Source: Owenia fusiformis (taxonomy: Eukaryota > Annelida > Polychaeta > Sabellida > Oweniidae). From it: a stretch of DNA of 64,000 bases. Positions 26,673 to 44,700 of this stretch are shown here, one piece after another (positions within the stretch are counted from its first letter, which is position 1; each line of letters begins with the position of its first letter). The notes beneath the pieces were generated by a model. That model was given only the letters and a program-made list of their open reading frames with translations. It had not been told where the DNA came from and searched no databases. Where the stretch lies: the NCBI GenBank assembly GCA_903813345.2, contig CAIIXF020000005.1:11661375-11725374 (forward strand), in the 5' to 3' direction. The translations under genes were made by a program, and so were the position numbers.

Positions 26673-29600
26673 CTATTCTGATACATTTACTGTTATAGTT
26701 TTGCCCTTGGGGTCGTCAAATCTGTCCATCGTATCCAGCCTCATTATCATGGCTAAACCGAAGGTTAAGATCGAGATGAGTATGAGAGACGTTATGAGCC
26801 CCATCCAAATACCAATGCTGAAGAAACCATCACAGTCATCGGGGTATGAGAACTTGCTATCTTTGTCAGTCATAAATGGTTCCACCTGAAAATACACCAA
26901 GTTTTGATTATCAATCATGCCGATTTTTTTTGTTATTCACAACTTTTTTGAATCTGTTTAATCTCAAATATATGGCCATATCACAAATACTAAAGCTGTC
27001 AGGGAACAAAAATAGAAAATGACAGAAATATTATTATATTTTTAGACAGGACATTTGGGATAGGATGAGACATAAAATAACATCACATTTAATATATTTG
27101 TATACTCTGTTTGAGGATATCAAAAGCCATATAAACATGTAGTATGTTCCAATCACTGACCAATATCTTTAGGTCCATGGAACTTATGGAAGCTGTCCTG
27201 GAGTTGACAATTTTGGGAAACCACAACTTTCTCTGATGAAATTTTGACAACTTCTAGTTTATATGGTACATTATAGATGGCAGCTCCTCCTTAGTAATTT
27301 TAAAAACCCTGTTCAGGTTGGGGGAGGGATTACTGTCATGCCATATTCAAGAATATAAAGAGATTTTAACATTTTTTAAAAGATAATATGGATTTTTAGA
27401 TAACTAACTTTTGGCACATTGCTTGGAAATCCAACGATTTTGCTGGGCTCGTAGCTAGTAAATGAAAGATTTTTTGATTTTTGAATTCTAAAGATATTGA
27501 GAGTAATTGAAAACATTTTCTTGTAATTTTAAAGATTTTCTTGAAAGTTTAAAGATTTTGCTAGTAATTCAAAAGATTTTCTTGGAATTTTAGAGATTTT
27601 ACTTGTTATTTTGTCACACATTATACATACTGTAGCTCTGATCGTAATTTGTATTGTGAATACAATTGATGAATCTCTTGAGAGTATCAACGGACTTTAG
27701 AAAAAAAGATAAGATAAAAACATACAACAATTGCAACCTAGAATGACCCATATGTTTATTTCTGAAAGTAAGTATAGAGGGCAGCACCTCCTTGGCATAT
27801 TCATAGCTGTATTACAAAATTTTGACCACTTTGTTGCCAACAATTGACAAACAAACCCAGAATATAGAACAAGTTATTGAATGATATGAAATCAAAAACT
27901 AAGGGGAGGGGTATTCATAAAGGGGAAGAATATCAACCGATATCTGATCTCTTAAACAACACCTTTTAAATAAATGAGTTGGGGGAAGGTCTTATTTTGC
28001 TTTATTTCCCTGGGAGTACAATCCTTTTCAGCGTGTATATAATTTACCTGAAGTCCCTGGAAAACAACATCGGCCTTGGTTGTCCCCTCTGTCTGATTGA
28101 TGCCCCTTGGATTGGTACAATGGTAGGAGAACTTTGTGGCAGCCTTCAGGATCTTCCCAGCATCTGTCATCTTTGCTCCATCACTTGTGAAGCCACCTCC
28201 AGCATAGTTTAATGTCATATTGGATGTCCAGCCATTGAAGCCACCTTTGAATGTGAACTCCATCTCTAAGGTTGTAAATGTAGGGGCAGCATTAAAGGCC
28301 AGCTTTATCCTGGAAATGAAATAACATTACATTACATCATCAGGGAAACTTTATGAGGCAAACTTTATAAGGCAAACTTTATGGGGCAAACTTCACGAGG
28401 CAAATTGAATGGGACAAACCACTCAATTTGTGAAAATCATATGCCTATAATTTGTGCAACTACTGTAACTTGCCTTCCAATTTGTGCAAGTTTCTTGTTT
28501 TACAAATTGTGCAAGTTTCTTGTTCAACATTTTATGCAACTTTATGTTTTACAATATGTGCAACTTTCTTGTTAATATTTTGTGCAACTTACTTTTCTAG
28601 ACTATGTGCAACTTACTTGTTTTACAATATGTGCAACTTACTTGTTTTCTGTGTCGGTACATGTTCCCGTAACTGAAGCAGGTGGCAACATATTGGCTGT
28701 GAGAACCTGCACAACTTTAGGGTTCTGCGTCCACACTGATATTGTGATGTTTTTTGCAAATACTGTGATACAAGCTGGACCAGATTCACTTTTCTTAACT
28801 GTAGCCAGGAAGTATTTGGCAGGGTCAGTTTGGAGAAGATGACGGCCACCAAAAGCCTCTCTTTCACTGCGCACCTAAAACATTCAAATCATATGTAAAA
28901 TAAAATTTTTGTTTTGCACTTACAGGTTATATAAGTTATATATATATGTGCATGTAAATAGCCAGAGGAAATCAAAAATACAATAATTCAGTATTTTGTA
29001 TTCGTGCAGGATCTTTACAATGTTGAAGGACTAATAATAAAGAAGACATATTCTGACACCAATATAGTTTAAGATACTTGTTCTCGGACAAGAAGTTACA
29101 TTTCTGTCACTTTCTGTACATACAGTAGATTGGACAAGCTATTCCTGAAATTCAATAAATTCAGAATGTAAGATATTATACAAACTTACATTAAATTCAG
29201 GGTGGGTTGCATTTTAGCTCACTCGATCAGTGTATGTGAAAAAAAAGAATTTTAATCAAATTCCTTTACTGGCACTGCATCAATATTTCGAGATGCAACA
29301 TAGAATATAATACCCACCTTGGAAGAATCCTTGGCAGTGTAGATTGCTGTAAATGCCTTGTTAGACAGCTGTTTCATGGTCTTCCCAATGATGATATCTG
29401 AAAAACACACATTTAGGCAAGATTCTGAATAGACATTCTTTATCTCCATACAAGGCAAAATTTCATTTGAGCACAAGCATAAAAACTACAAAGCTAAAAA
29501 CAGAAAATGTTCAATAATCAATAATCAATATCATACTCCCATGCAGATATCAAATGGGGCGTACACAGCTCTCCATATTAACCACACACAGTAAATACAT

Positions 29601-32600
29601 AAAATAAATACATGGCATTTTGTTATAATTAGAAAGCACTGTCTGGGATTCTCAAAATAGCATTATTAGATCTGACTTAAGCAGCACTTGCTGTCGATCC
29701 TAAAGCGCTGGTTTTAATGAGCTCAACTGGTGCGAAAATTCAATGTAAAATTCAACGAATGCTATTTTGATCTGGTAGCTGGATTTTTATCAACCAGTAT
29801 TCCAAAAAGCTGGATCAAAGGATATCTAGGTCAAAGAATGTGGATGAAGCTCTATGTTAAAGAAGGAAAATCAAACTATTGAGATATCATAAGACACTCA
29901 CCATTCTGCTTCAAGGCTTCACTTGCAGACTTGCCCGGAGAACGACTACCCGGCAACTGAACTATGTACATATTATTGCCCTTTTCTAGGTGGGAAATAC
30001 CGTCCTTCACCTCATGGATGTTGCCAGGGAATCTCTGCCTGATGGCTGTTAAAGCTGATTCAGGATTGGCTACTTTAGCTAGGTGGGTTGAGGAGTATTT
30101 CTCCATGGAATTCTACAAAACAATATGGATACAGTATGTTACATGGCCAGATGATATCCCTTTCAAAATAAACCTCCAGTCAGACATGAGCCAGACAGAA
30201 TGGCAAGATTATCCAAGGCATTAATGTTATCACTTGCCTTTTGTTACAGAATCGAATCACCTACCGCCAAACACCAAGCACCATCCACAAAAAAGTTGAA
30301 GACTTAAAAAATATGTCTTGTCACCCGTTTTGGTGGTGACATAATTAAGGCTATATGGTAGAAGAAAAGTGCAATCTTAAATCCCAGTATTTTGGAGTTC
30401 AATGAATAAGGCCATCCAAATCACCTTGATTATTTATCTCACTCCGGCTTTATTACCCGAGCATTCAGAAGCATGTTTCAATTCCATATTAAAGGCTGAG
30501 ATAGGAATTACCCATCAGCAATAGGCCCATTTTGACCAATGAGAACTCCTGATTTAATGTAACTGAGTGAGACAGTATGGCTGAATGGCTGGCCCTCTAC
30601 TTACCTTTACATTATGGAATGTGTCCCCAGTGCCTGCCTCATTATATGCATCTCCATATAAACTGAAGTCTTCTATACTGAGCTGAAAGTAAAATAACAA
30701 TATTTATCCCAATACTTGGATCACCTCTGCTGGGGGCACCTTCCAGATAACAATCGGATATAGTCGGAGCATGGGCAAAGTACCATTGCGTAGCCCCTGA
30801 AATCCGAGGAAGGGAGACTACTGATGATGTATCTTGGTAGCCAGTATAGATGAGCACTATGTGTTTTTATTTATGAAAGTTTTAGTTTAGAAAGGTGTTA
30901 CTTCAACAACAATCAATAAACTTTATTTCTTCATAGCTATCATTGTATTTTCAAAAGGAAGGGGCCTACAACAACAATGCCAGAAAATACATGGACTATA
31001 ATTGAACTTAAAATGTTTATAATCTTGTATGTTACAATTATGCTTTGAATAACAGAATAACACATAGAATCAATATATTGTTTACCTTGTCTTGCATGAA
31101 TACAACTAGATTTTGTTCTTTCTCTTGTATTAGTTGTTCTAAGTATTGTTTAGTGAAGTCCTCTGCATTTATTGAGTGGCCAGCTAATGCTGTTGGAATA
31201 GCTTGCATTGATCTGAAACAGTAATATCGGAGATGGAATGCTGTTTTGAAATACAAGGTGACACAAAAAGGTGCCACCCACATCATATTAAATGACTTTT
31301 TGTCTCTATGATTCCTGGCTTTCTTTTTTGCAAAGTAAAACTAAACTTCATGGAGCAACTCCACAAGAAGTTTCAGATGACTAGCTCAACTGGATACACT
31401 TTCATGAGCATTATAAGATTTTCTCTAAATGTCAGGCACACCTGGATTCTATAGGTAAAGTTATTGACAACCATAACATATTCCCCTACAAAAATGGCCC
31501 TAATCTTTCTTGTGACCTCTATCTTCGGGTGTTCTATGGTTTGAAGGTTTGTTACATACAAATGATCCTTCAAGTACCCCCAGAGATAAAAATCTTGAGG
31601 GGTTTATGTCAATAACTTTGCCAGTAGAATCCAGAAGTGTGCCTGCAATGGAATGGATGACATTTAGATCACATCTTGTAACCATCATAAAAGTCAACAT
31701 AATTGATCTTGTCATCTGAAACGTCTTGTAGAGTTGCTCCATAAAGTCTAGTTTGAATGTGCAAAAGAAGAGATCAGGAATCATATAGACAAAAAATTCA
31801 TTTATGATCATATATAGTTTTATATTGACAGGGACTTGGTAAGTGTGGTTGTAACGAGACACAGGGTACAAAATAGACAAATTGAAAAAGATCTCTGCAT
31901 GTGCAATTCCAATGGATGAACTTCCATTGGAGAGAATAGTAAGATTTTTTATTTTCATAATTTTCACCAACAAAGAGGTTGATTTGTGTCCAGGTGTTAA
32001 AAATGTAATAAAACTGTTTTGGTAAATCTAGATTATATTTATGCCACTTTACCATTACTCCCATAAATGTGGGGTTGATTTTTCAAATCAAAATCTACCC
32101 TACACATTTATATAGAGGTACTTTACCGTATGAAGGCCACCATTTACAATGGTGAACCACCTACACTTCCAAAAGTTTATATTAGGGATATAAGGTCAGC
32201 CCATGTCTGTTTTTGTGGGGCACTGTCACATGGGGCATATAGGTGTAACATGTTTATAAATGTAAACAATATTGGGCTGATGGTATTCGGGTTATTGCCA
32301 GACATATGTAAGTATGCAGATAAGTACATAATGGTAAGAGCCGTTCTCTATATCCCCCTGAACTTTGTTCGACGGACTCCAAGATATTCCCCTTTTGTGT
32401 AGAGTACATGGCGGCAATGTGGTCAATGTAAGCAATTGTCGGACAAATTACTGCATCCACTGAGTGTATGACAATTACCTACAAGGACAACATTGCCTCT
32501 ATGTTCTCTAAAGGAAACAGGTCAATAATTTCTCCAATCTCTAGATTTCAAAATTTCAATTTTTTTCATTTTGATATGTGTTATTTTGAAAGTGAGCATA

Positions 32601-32882
32601 TACAGAGTGTTCTTGTCTAACATTCTCTAATAATCTTAGAGAACTGATCTAATGATCATGAATCAAGATTTTTGAAAAGGGGTGTACTTTCAGTCGAAGA
32701 GTAATCAGACATTATGCCAATATTTGAGAGTCAAATCGAGATCAATATAGAATTTTTTGATGATAATAAATTCCTTCTTACTTTTGGTTGCTCCATATCA
32801 GGACTGGAATGTGGTTAGAGGCCACAATAAGGCCAATTTGTAACGAAATGAAAAAGAAAATCGATTTTCTTCCGTCCGCCAT
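26673..32882 (-). CDS. ATP6AP1: V-type proton ATPase accessory subunit S1 (Ac45)
   Basis: Ac45 is a type I membrane glycoprotein bound to the V-ATPase Vo sector that guides assembly and targeting of the pump in the secretory and lysosomal system. Eight exons join in phase: 32882-32782, 31212-31086, 30682-30605, 30112-29902, 29397-29318, 28874-28642, 28309-28048 and 26885-26673, giving 434 aa (the human protein is somewhat longer, about 470). The N-terminus has a hydrophobic signal peptide (SIFFFISLQIGLIVAS) followed by HIPVLIWSNQK. The luminal part has sequons KNITIS, SNMTLN and INQTEG. The last exon has a TM helix (GIWMGLITSLILISILTFGL) and the diagnostic tail LDTMDRFDDPKGKTI, which I recognise from Ac45. 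The start codon lies 90 bp from that of RPS23 in a head-to-head arrangement. The exon 6 donor sits in a minisatellite. Confidence 0.96.
27450..27605 (-). repeat. degenerate AAAGATTTTCTTG tandem repeat in ATP6AP1 intron 7
   Basis: About six imperfect units built on AAAGATTTTCTTGTAATTTT run in tandem. The array is low complexity and non-coding. Confidence 0.6.
28343..28412. repeat. short GGCAAACTTTAT tandem repeat in ATP6AP1 intron 6
   Basis: Four imperfect units of about 17 bp (GAGGCAAACTTTATAA and variants) lie near the acceptor of ATP6AP1 exon 7, at the far end of the same intron as the donor-derived array at 28440-28648. Confidence 0.7.
28440..28648 (-). repeat. minisatellite that begins on the ATP6AP1 exon 6 splice donor
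   Basis: Read on the minus strand, exon 6 ends AAAACAA and the intron starts GTAAGTTGCACATATTGT. The next units repeat ACAAGTAAGTTGCACATA with GTAAGT again at 28616 and 28592, a spacing of 24-25 bp from the true donor at 28641. Further units decay to ACAAGAAAGTTGCAC and ACAAGAAACTTGCAC. About seven units are visible. The first overlaps the exon by at least seven bases. Confidence 0.85.
30214..30346. mobile_element. compact MITE of the ATGTCACCACC family in ATP6AP1 intron 3
   Basis: The copy starts GCATTAATGTTATCAC and ends TTTTGGTGGTGACAT, with an internal TTTGTTACAG and CCACAAAAAAGTTGAAGAC shared with the copies at 1649, 5950 and 23455. Confidence 0.7.
31213..32781 (-). other. ATP6AP1 intron 1, non-coding with a possible old repeat
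   Basis: A 157-codon minus-strand open frame (31500-31973) and a 90-codon plus-strand frame (32130-32402) lie here, but neither shows a domain I recognise or any splice linkage. The string CACCAACAAAGAGGTTGATT near 31968 recurs with one difference near 40002, pointing to a dispersed repeat. Confidence 0.5.
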
Positions 32883-32972
32883 TTTGACTTTTCGATCATG
32901 TGACTCGGCGAAATCCCGAAAATCCTCGTAAAATGTCACGTGTACGTTCTTTTTTCTCGCACAGAATTCATC
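32875..32972. promoter_or_regulatory. 90-bp bidirectional promoter of ATP6AP1 and RPS23 with two E-boxes
   Basis: The two start codons are separated by 90 bp, so both promoters must share this DNA. It holds TCATGTGAC (32896-32904), an M-box-type E-box, and GTCACGTG (32935-32942), eight of the ten bases of the CLEAR palindrome bound by TFEB/TFE3/MITF. The minus strand reads CAAAATGGCGGA (32886-32875) over the ATP6AP1 ATG, close to the YY1/TISU consensus. The plus strand has TTCTTTTTTCTC (32947-32958) just before the RPS23 ATG, a probable 5' TOP tract. No TATA box is seen. Confidence 0.8.
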
Positions 32973-39644
<6,672 letters not shown>

Positions 39645-40050
39645 ACACTTCTAATTACCTGTAGCAGCCAACTTGTATAAATAAATACCGTAACAAGATT
39701 TAAGTTTTATGTTTTTTGAGCCTGTAGGGGCCATTTCAGTAGACATTCAAGTAAACATTGCCCTATTTTGCAAGATCCATGATGTAAGAGGTATCAGGTT
39801 CTAGAAAGGTCCAAAAATTATTGACAAAAACTGATCTGTTGCAACTTCTGTGACACGGGTTTGCTATAATGTTCTAATGTATAGGTGGTGCTGGTTGAGT
39901 TAACAGTCATGTAGATAAAGTGAATATAACTAATCAAAAATCTCATTGGTTGACATGCTCAATATCTTGAATATACATGTGATGTCACTGGTCCCCCTTT
40001 CACCAACAAAGATGTTGATTTGTATCCAAATATCTTACCTGTATGTTATT

Positions 40051-40619
40051 ATGTCACCACCAAGAAGTGGTGATATATTGTCATGGTCTCCGTTATTATG
40101 TGGCAGAGGTTGGCGATTGGGGGATGGCAGTTGGTGTCTGTAACAAATTCTTAAAACTTCCAATAAGTTTCAAATACTGTTTCGATAGACTTCAATTTTG
40201 TTCCAAATCATCTACAAGTTTTCAGAAGTTCAAATCTGACTTAACATTTAAGATTTGACCTTCAATGACCTTCAATTTTCAAGGTCAAAAATTTTTTCAA
40301 CTTGCTTCAAATTGACCAATTTTTTTTCAAAATCATCTAGTTCTCAGAAGTTCAAATCTGACTTTCGATTTGAGATTTCACCTTCAATGACCTTTTCAGG
40401 GTCAAAAAAGGTATTTTTAATTTGCTTCAAATTGACCAATTTTTTTCCAAAAGAGTTCTTAGAAATTCAAATCTGAATCATCGTGAGATATCACGGCTTT
40501 CTCTCAGTGTCCTTCTATAACTATTCTTGTGCATAGCAGAGATGGTCTGAGTATCAGAATGAATCTGAATTAAGATTGAACTAGCAACTAGGTGGTGACA
40601 TTTTGTCATGATAATGCCT
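40051..40619. mobile_element. full-length ATGTCACCACC element (about 0.57 kb)
   Basis: The left end ATGTCACCACCAAGAAGTGG is itself a hairpin, and the right end runs GGTGGTGACATTTTGTCATG then ATAATGCCTT. The interior has repeated AAGTTCAAATCTGACTT and TTCAATGACCTT blocks. Other copies are at 1649, 5950, 23455, 30214, 57354 and 60270. They share the ends but differ in how much interior remains, as expected for internally deleted MITEs. Confidence 0.78.
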
Positions 40620-41036
40620 TATTAAAGAATTTATTAAAGATAGACTATATTTTCTAGCTCTGTGCCAAATTACAATCTGCAACTTGACATTGGTTTAAAT
40701 TGAGAAAACAAAAAAACTCATAACCAGGAAGTTTATCCATTTTGTTACATTGGCATTGCATCAAAGTAACAAGTTGTGGAACAGTGATTGTGTTGCGTTA
40801 ACACCCTGGTTGCTAAAGCAAGGGGTCTCTCACTTGATTATTAGAGCCCCTGAATGTATATTCTTGTGACTGATTCGCTTCTCAGTAACTAGATTTTACT
40901 ATTACATAATGGTTAAATATTTGAATACATATCAAGCTCCTTATTTGTGAAAATGATGTAAAATTTCCTCCAGCAGAAGTTCATCCATTTTGTTGTTAAT
41001 ATGTAACATCTTTTTAATCAGGGACCAGTGACTGTA

Positions 41037-41340
41037 TCACAAGATTCAAGATTTTATTGTGTTTCAAACCAAACACTTGGTTTCCTCACAAAATCAATTA
41101 CAAGACATTTACATATAATTATACAGTTAAAAAACAACATGCATTGTTTCACAAATACTATCATACAATCTAATTCTTTCCTTTTTCAAATAGCTCCCGA
41201 CGCTGATTAAAAAGTTTATTTATAAAATGTATCAATTCGTTAACAATTTCAAAATCATCAGAAGTCATTAAAAAGTTATATTTTTCTTCATCCGACATAT
41301 TATCAAATGTGTCAATAAAACTTAGTTTATTAAAAACTAT
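41037..41340 (-). mobile_element. 5'-truncated non-LTR retrotransposon tail
   Basis: The minus strand encodes a fragment containing NMSDEEKYNFLMTSDDFEIV and then INKLFNQRRELF before a stop. This is the style of the C-terminus of reverse-transcriptase ORFs in invertebrate LINEs. A short 3' UTR follows with GAGGAAACC, TTTGGTTTGAAACACAATAA and an ATCTTGAATCTTG tail. The retained 3' end and missing 5' part fit aborted target-primed insertion. Confidence 0.7.
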
Positions 41341-41343
41341 ATC

Positions 41344-41379
41344 TAGTGAGTGGGAGGGGGATGAACTCTTGTTCCTGTG
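41344..41379 (+). repeat. 36-bp direct repeat, copy 1 (upstream of LRR exon 1)
   Basis: This 36-base sequence, starting TAGTGAGTGGGAGGGGGATG, is repeated without change at 42496-42531. The two copies bracket the first exon and proximal promoter of the LRR gene. Confidence 0.9.
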
Positions 41380-41736
41380 CCTGGGAACCCCCCCCCCCCT
41401 CCTTACTGTACTTCAAAATAACAGGGAACTCCAGAGGAGGAACAATTAGAATTTCCGCTTGAACCTTAGACTAGGCATTATACAGGTGTTGTATCTTATT
41501 AAATTGCTCATTGCTCACACACTCCATTCATTGATTTCGTTTTCTTTTTACCTGAAAAGTTTGAAATTTAGAGAGTACAATGTGATTTCCGGTTGAACTT
41601 CCGGGTTAATTTTTATTTCGAAATTTTATAAGATTTACTAATATATGTGACTTACACATGAACAAGAGTTGCGAAATAAGTTCACTAATTATTTTTGTAT
41701 TAGATCCTTCAAATTCTGAATAAAAGATTGGTAATT

Positions 41737-44700
41737 ATGCCGCAGAAAATCTGTGCACCGGACCTTCAAAATATTTGTTTGAGAAATATTGCTCAAAACA
41801 TGGACAAACATTGGGCAGCTGACTATAAAGACAATTTCCACAACCAAATGGACGTGTTGCATCTAGTAGGACCATTTGAATATTTCAGTAAGTGCATGGT
41901 GCTTCAAGTTCCTGCAGGCCTGGGAACACTGTTCTAACCACAGGCCCAGGAAGATTTAAATCTCCCCCCCAGTCACTGGATCGCTAATGTTACTCGAGTC
42001 TCTAGCTTACAGCTAGACGAAACTTCATTGATTTCGTATGTACTGTGCTACACGCACCTACACGCACCTAGAACTCATTTTTAATAAATTTTATAAATAT
42101 TTTTAAGAATATTAATCATATTTAGGATGAAGCGTTGCTTGTCTGGATTTAGATATTTCAAAATTTCATTTCGGAGTTTCAACACATGGTGAAATTTTCT
42201 CGCTGTAGCTAAAAATGGCTTCCGGTTCTGGACGTGAATAACATTTGAAATTATTCTCGCTTAAAGAAATCAAATACTAGTATAACAATAGATTCAGACG
42301 GGGATGTGAGCTGGTGTTCTTCAAATCTATACATCAAGGTATATTTCATATTATTATGCCATATTTACTGTGCGTGTGACACAATGATTTACAATATTTA
42401 TAATACTAAGGCAGCTCAATCTTCCTCCTCAAAGCCGGAATATAGAGAAGGCTTTGGACCGAAGTAACGCTAATGTCTTTTTTCTAAGTAATACATAGTG
42501 AGTGGGAGGGGGATGAACTCTTGTTCCTGTGTCTGTGGTCCTAATATGAGTGACTTACAAACGTTGAACACCTTTTTCAAATTGTGGACACCTTGGTCCA
42601 AATCTAAACACCTTGGTCCAACATCTCAAAATTTTTGTTACAAAAATAGGCAAAAATTATATTCGTTTTTTTTATTTTCTGCAAGTCTCATCTAACATAT
42701 CATGCATTATAACTGTAAAATGAGTGAATTACTTTCTAGCATCAGCATTGATCCAGAAGTTGATTGATGTGATGATCGCCACAAAGACGTTACGTCATCA
42801 TCACTTCCAGCTATTGATACATGCCAGGATTGAGAAGGTCGACCTATCAAAGTGTACCATAGGAACGCTGGATAAAGCTGTGAAGATCATTGGTCAGAGA
42901 TGTGATGTGAGTTACTAACTTTCTGAGCTTAAATCCATTGAGTTATTAATTTAAACTAAAGATGCGCTTTATGTACAGCATGAGCACTTAAGCATGAGGC
43001 CACTTAACATATTATGATAAGAATAAGTTCCACACTGGAAAAGTTGTACAACTCCCATCAGATGATATCAGATTAGTAATATGCTCAACTAAATGGACTA
43101 TATTGAAAAACTATTAAAAATATGTCTCGAGTTTCATAATGTATTTGCAGATGGCTGACCTGTTACTTATTCTCAGTAGGGCCCAGTAATGGCCACCTTA
43201 TAGTTCTAGTTTATTGAATGTTCACTCTTTCTTTTTTGATATTTTAGAAATTGAAAGTGTTGAACCTAGCCAACAGATCAAACGTATCAGCCAAGACCTT
43301 AGTACAGGTCATCCCAGAGATGTTTAACCTAGTCACATTAAACCTAGAAGGAACAAAAGCCAATGATCAACTGCTTCAATTTATTGCAAAGAATCTGAAG
43401 AGCATCCAAGATCTAAATGTTCTAGGCTGTCCTGTCACAGATACTGGTAGGTTATTTCAAGGAACCATTTTTGATTTTCCATTTTCAATTTGGGTATTTC
43501 ACAAGTACCAAAATGGGAAAGCAGAAGTCTTTTTGACCAGACTGTAATTTCCAATTGTTAATGAATTTGGTTCTGTTTTGAATGTAGATATTTACAAAGT
43601 TTTGCACAATACATCGTTCAATATCAAAATAATAATAATGTGTATCAATCAAATGTTGCTATTTCATTTCCCCAATTTTTTCAACAGTTCAGAGAGTGTG
43701 GTGCTGGCTTAAATAACATAATTAAAATGAAATTAGACATAATGACACTAAATGATCTGTTTGTTTCATGTTGTAGGCATTATCAATCTCTGCATGGACT
43801 TCACAAACGAGAACCCGAAGTGCAGCTTGTTAAGGAAACTTATTCTCAGTAGTGGTCACTTGACTAGGAAATCGGCAATTATTGCCCTGGGGCACTTACC
43901 TAGTCTCGAATACCTCCATCACCCAAGCATTATGGAAGCCCTCACTATTATACATGGGGACGCATTTGTATCCGGGGCACCCATAGCCGTTGAGGACACA
44001 CACAAAATCCGGAATCTGACCCTCTCAGGGCTTGATTCAATCACTTCAACATTGACTGAGAAATGTTTTGATATTGCTGCCACATATTGTCCAAATGTTA
44101 CAGAAGTTGTGTTTCACCATGAGATTACGAACAACATGATGTCACATCTGTCCAGGTTTAAGTATTTGAACTCGTTAGAGCTGGCAGGGTCAAATGAAGA
44201 TGACCCCAGTACAGTTAATTTTGAAGATGGACTTCTACCATTATTGTGTAATATCGGGAAGCAGCTCGTCAAGTTGAATGTTGTTGATATGAATAAGTTT
44301 GACCTTGATGCCCTTGGTCATTTCTGTCCCAACTTACGAGTGTTTCACTACACTACGATGGAGCTTCCAACTGTAGAGTTTTCCGAACATTTCTTGGCTA
44401 AATGTTTGAACAATAATATTAAAACTCCACACAAGCCTTTTTGTTACCTTAACCAGTTACAAATTGTCATCATGATGAAAAATTGTGAAAATCTATCAGA
44501 GGCAAAATTCATCCGTCTTTTCAACAACTGCCAAAATCTCCAGGATTTGCACTTATCTGGTTTACCATCATTCACTGATGCTATATTTGACACAATTTTG
44601 GATTTGACAGAAAACTTGAAAAATGTTAATACACTGCAATTGTATGAATGTGATAACATATCGGATGTTCCAATATGGCGTGTAGTCCAGAGTGATAGTA

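Larger units (their letters stand above)
39645..41736. other. intergenic between RPS23 and the LRR gene
   Basis: The stretch contains the RPS23 3' end, a full-length MITE (40051-40619), a LINE 3' tail (41037-41340) and one copy of a 36-bp direct repeat (41344-41379). The promoter of the LRR gene should lie at its right end, but no TATA box stands out. Confidence 0.55.

Noticed and set aside
28452-28676. Cysteine-rich plus-strand frames with repeated CNL/CATYL blocks
   Set aside because: They are translations of the donor-derived minisatellite opposite ATP6AP1 exon 6.
31500-31973. 157-codon open frame on the minus strand in ATP6AP1 intron 1
   Set aside because: It has no recognisable domain, unremarkable composition for AT-rich DNA, and no splice sites linking it to the gene.
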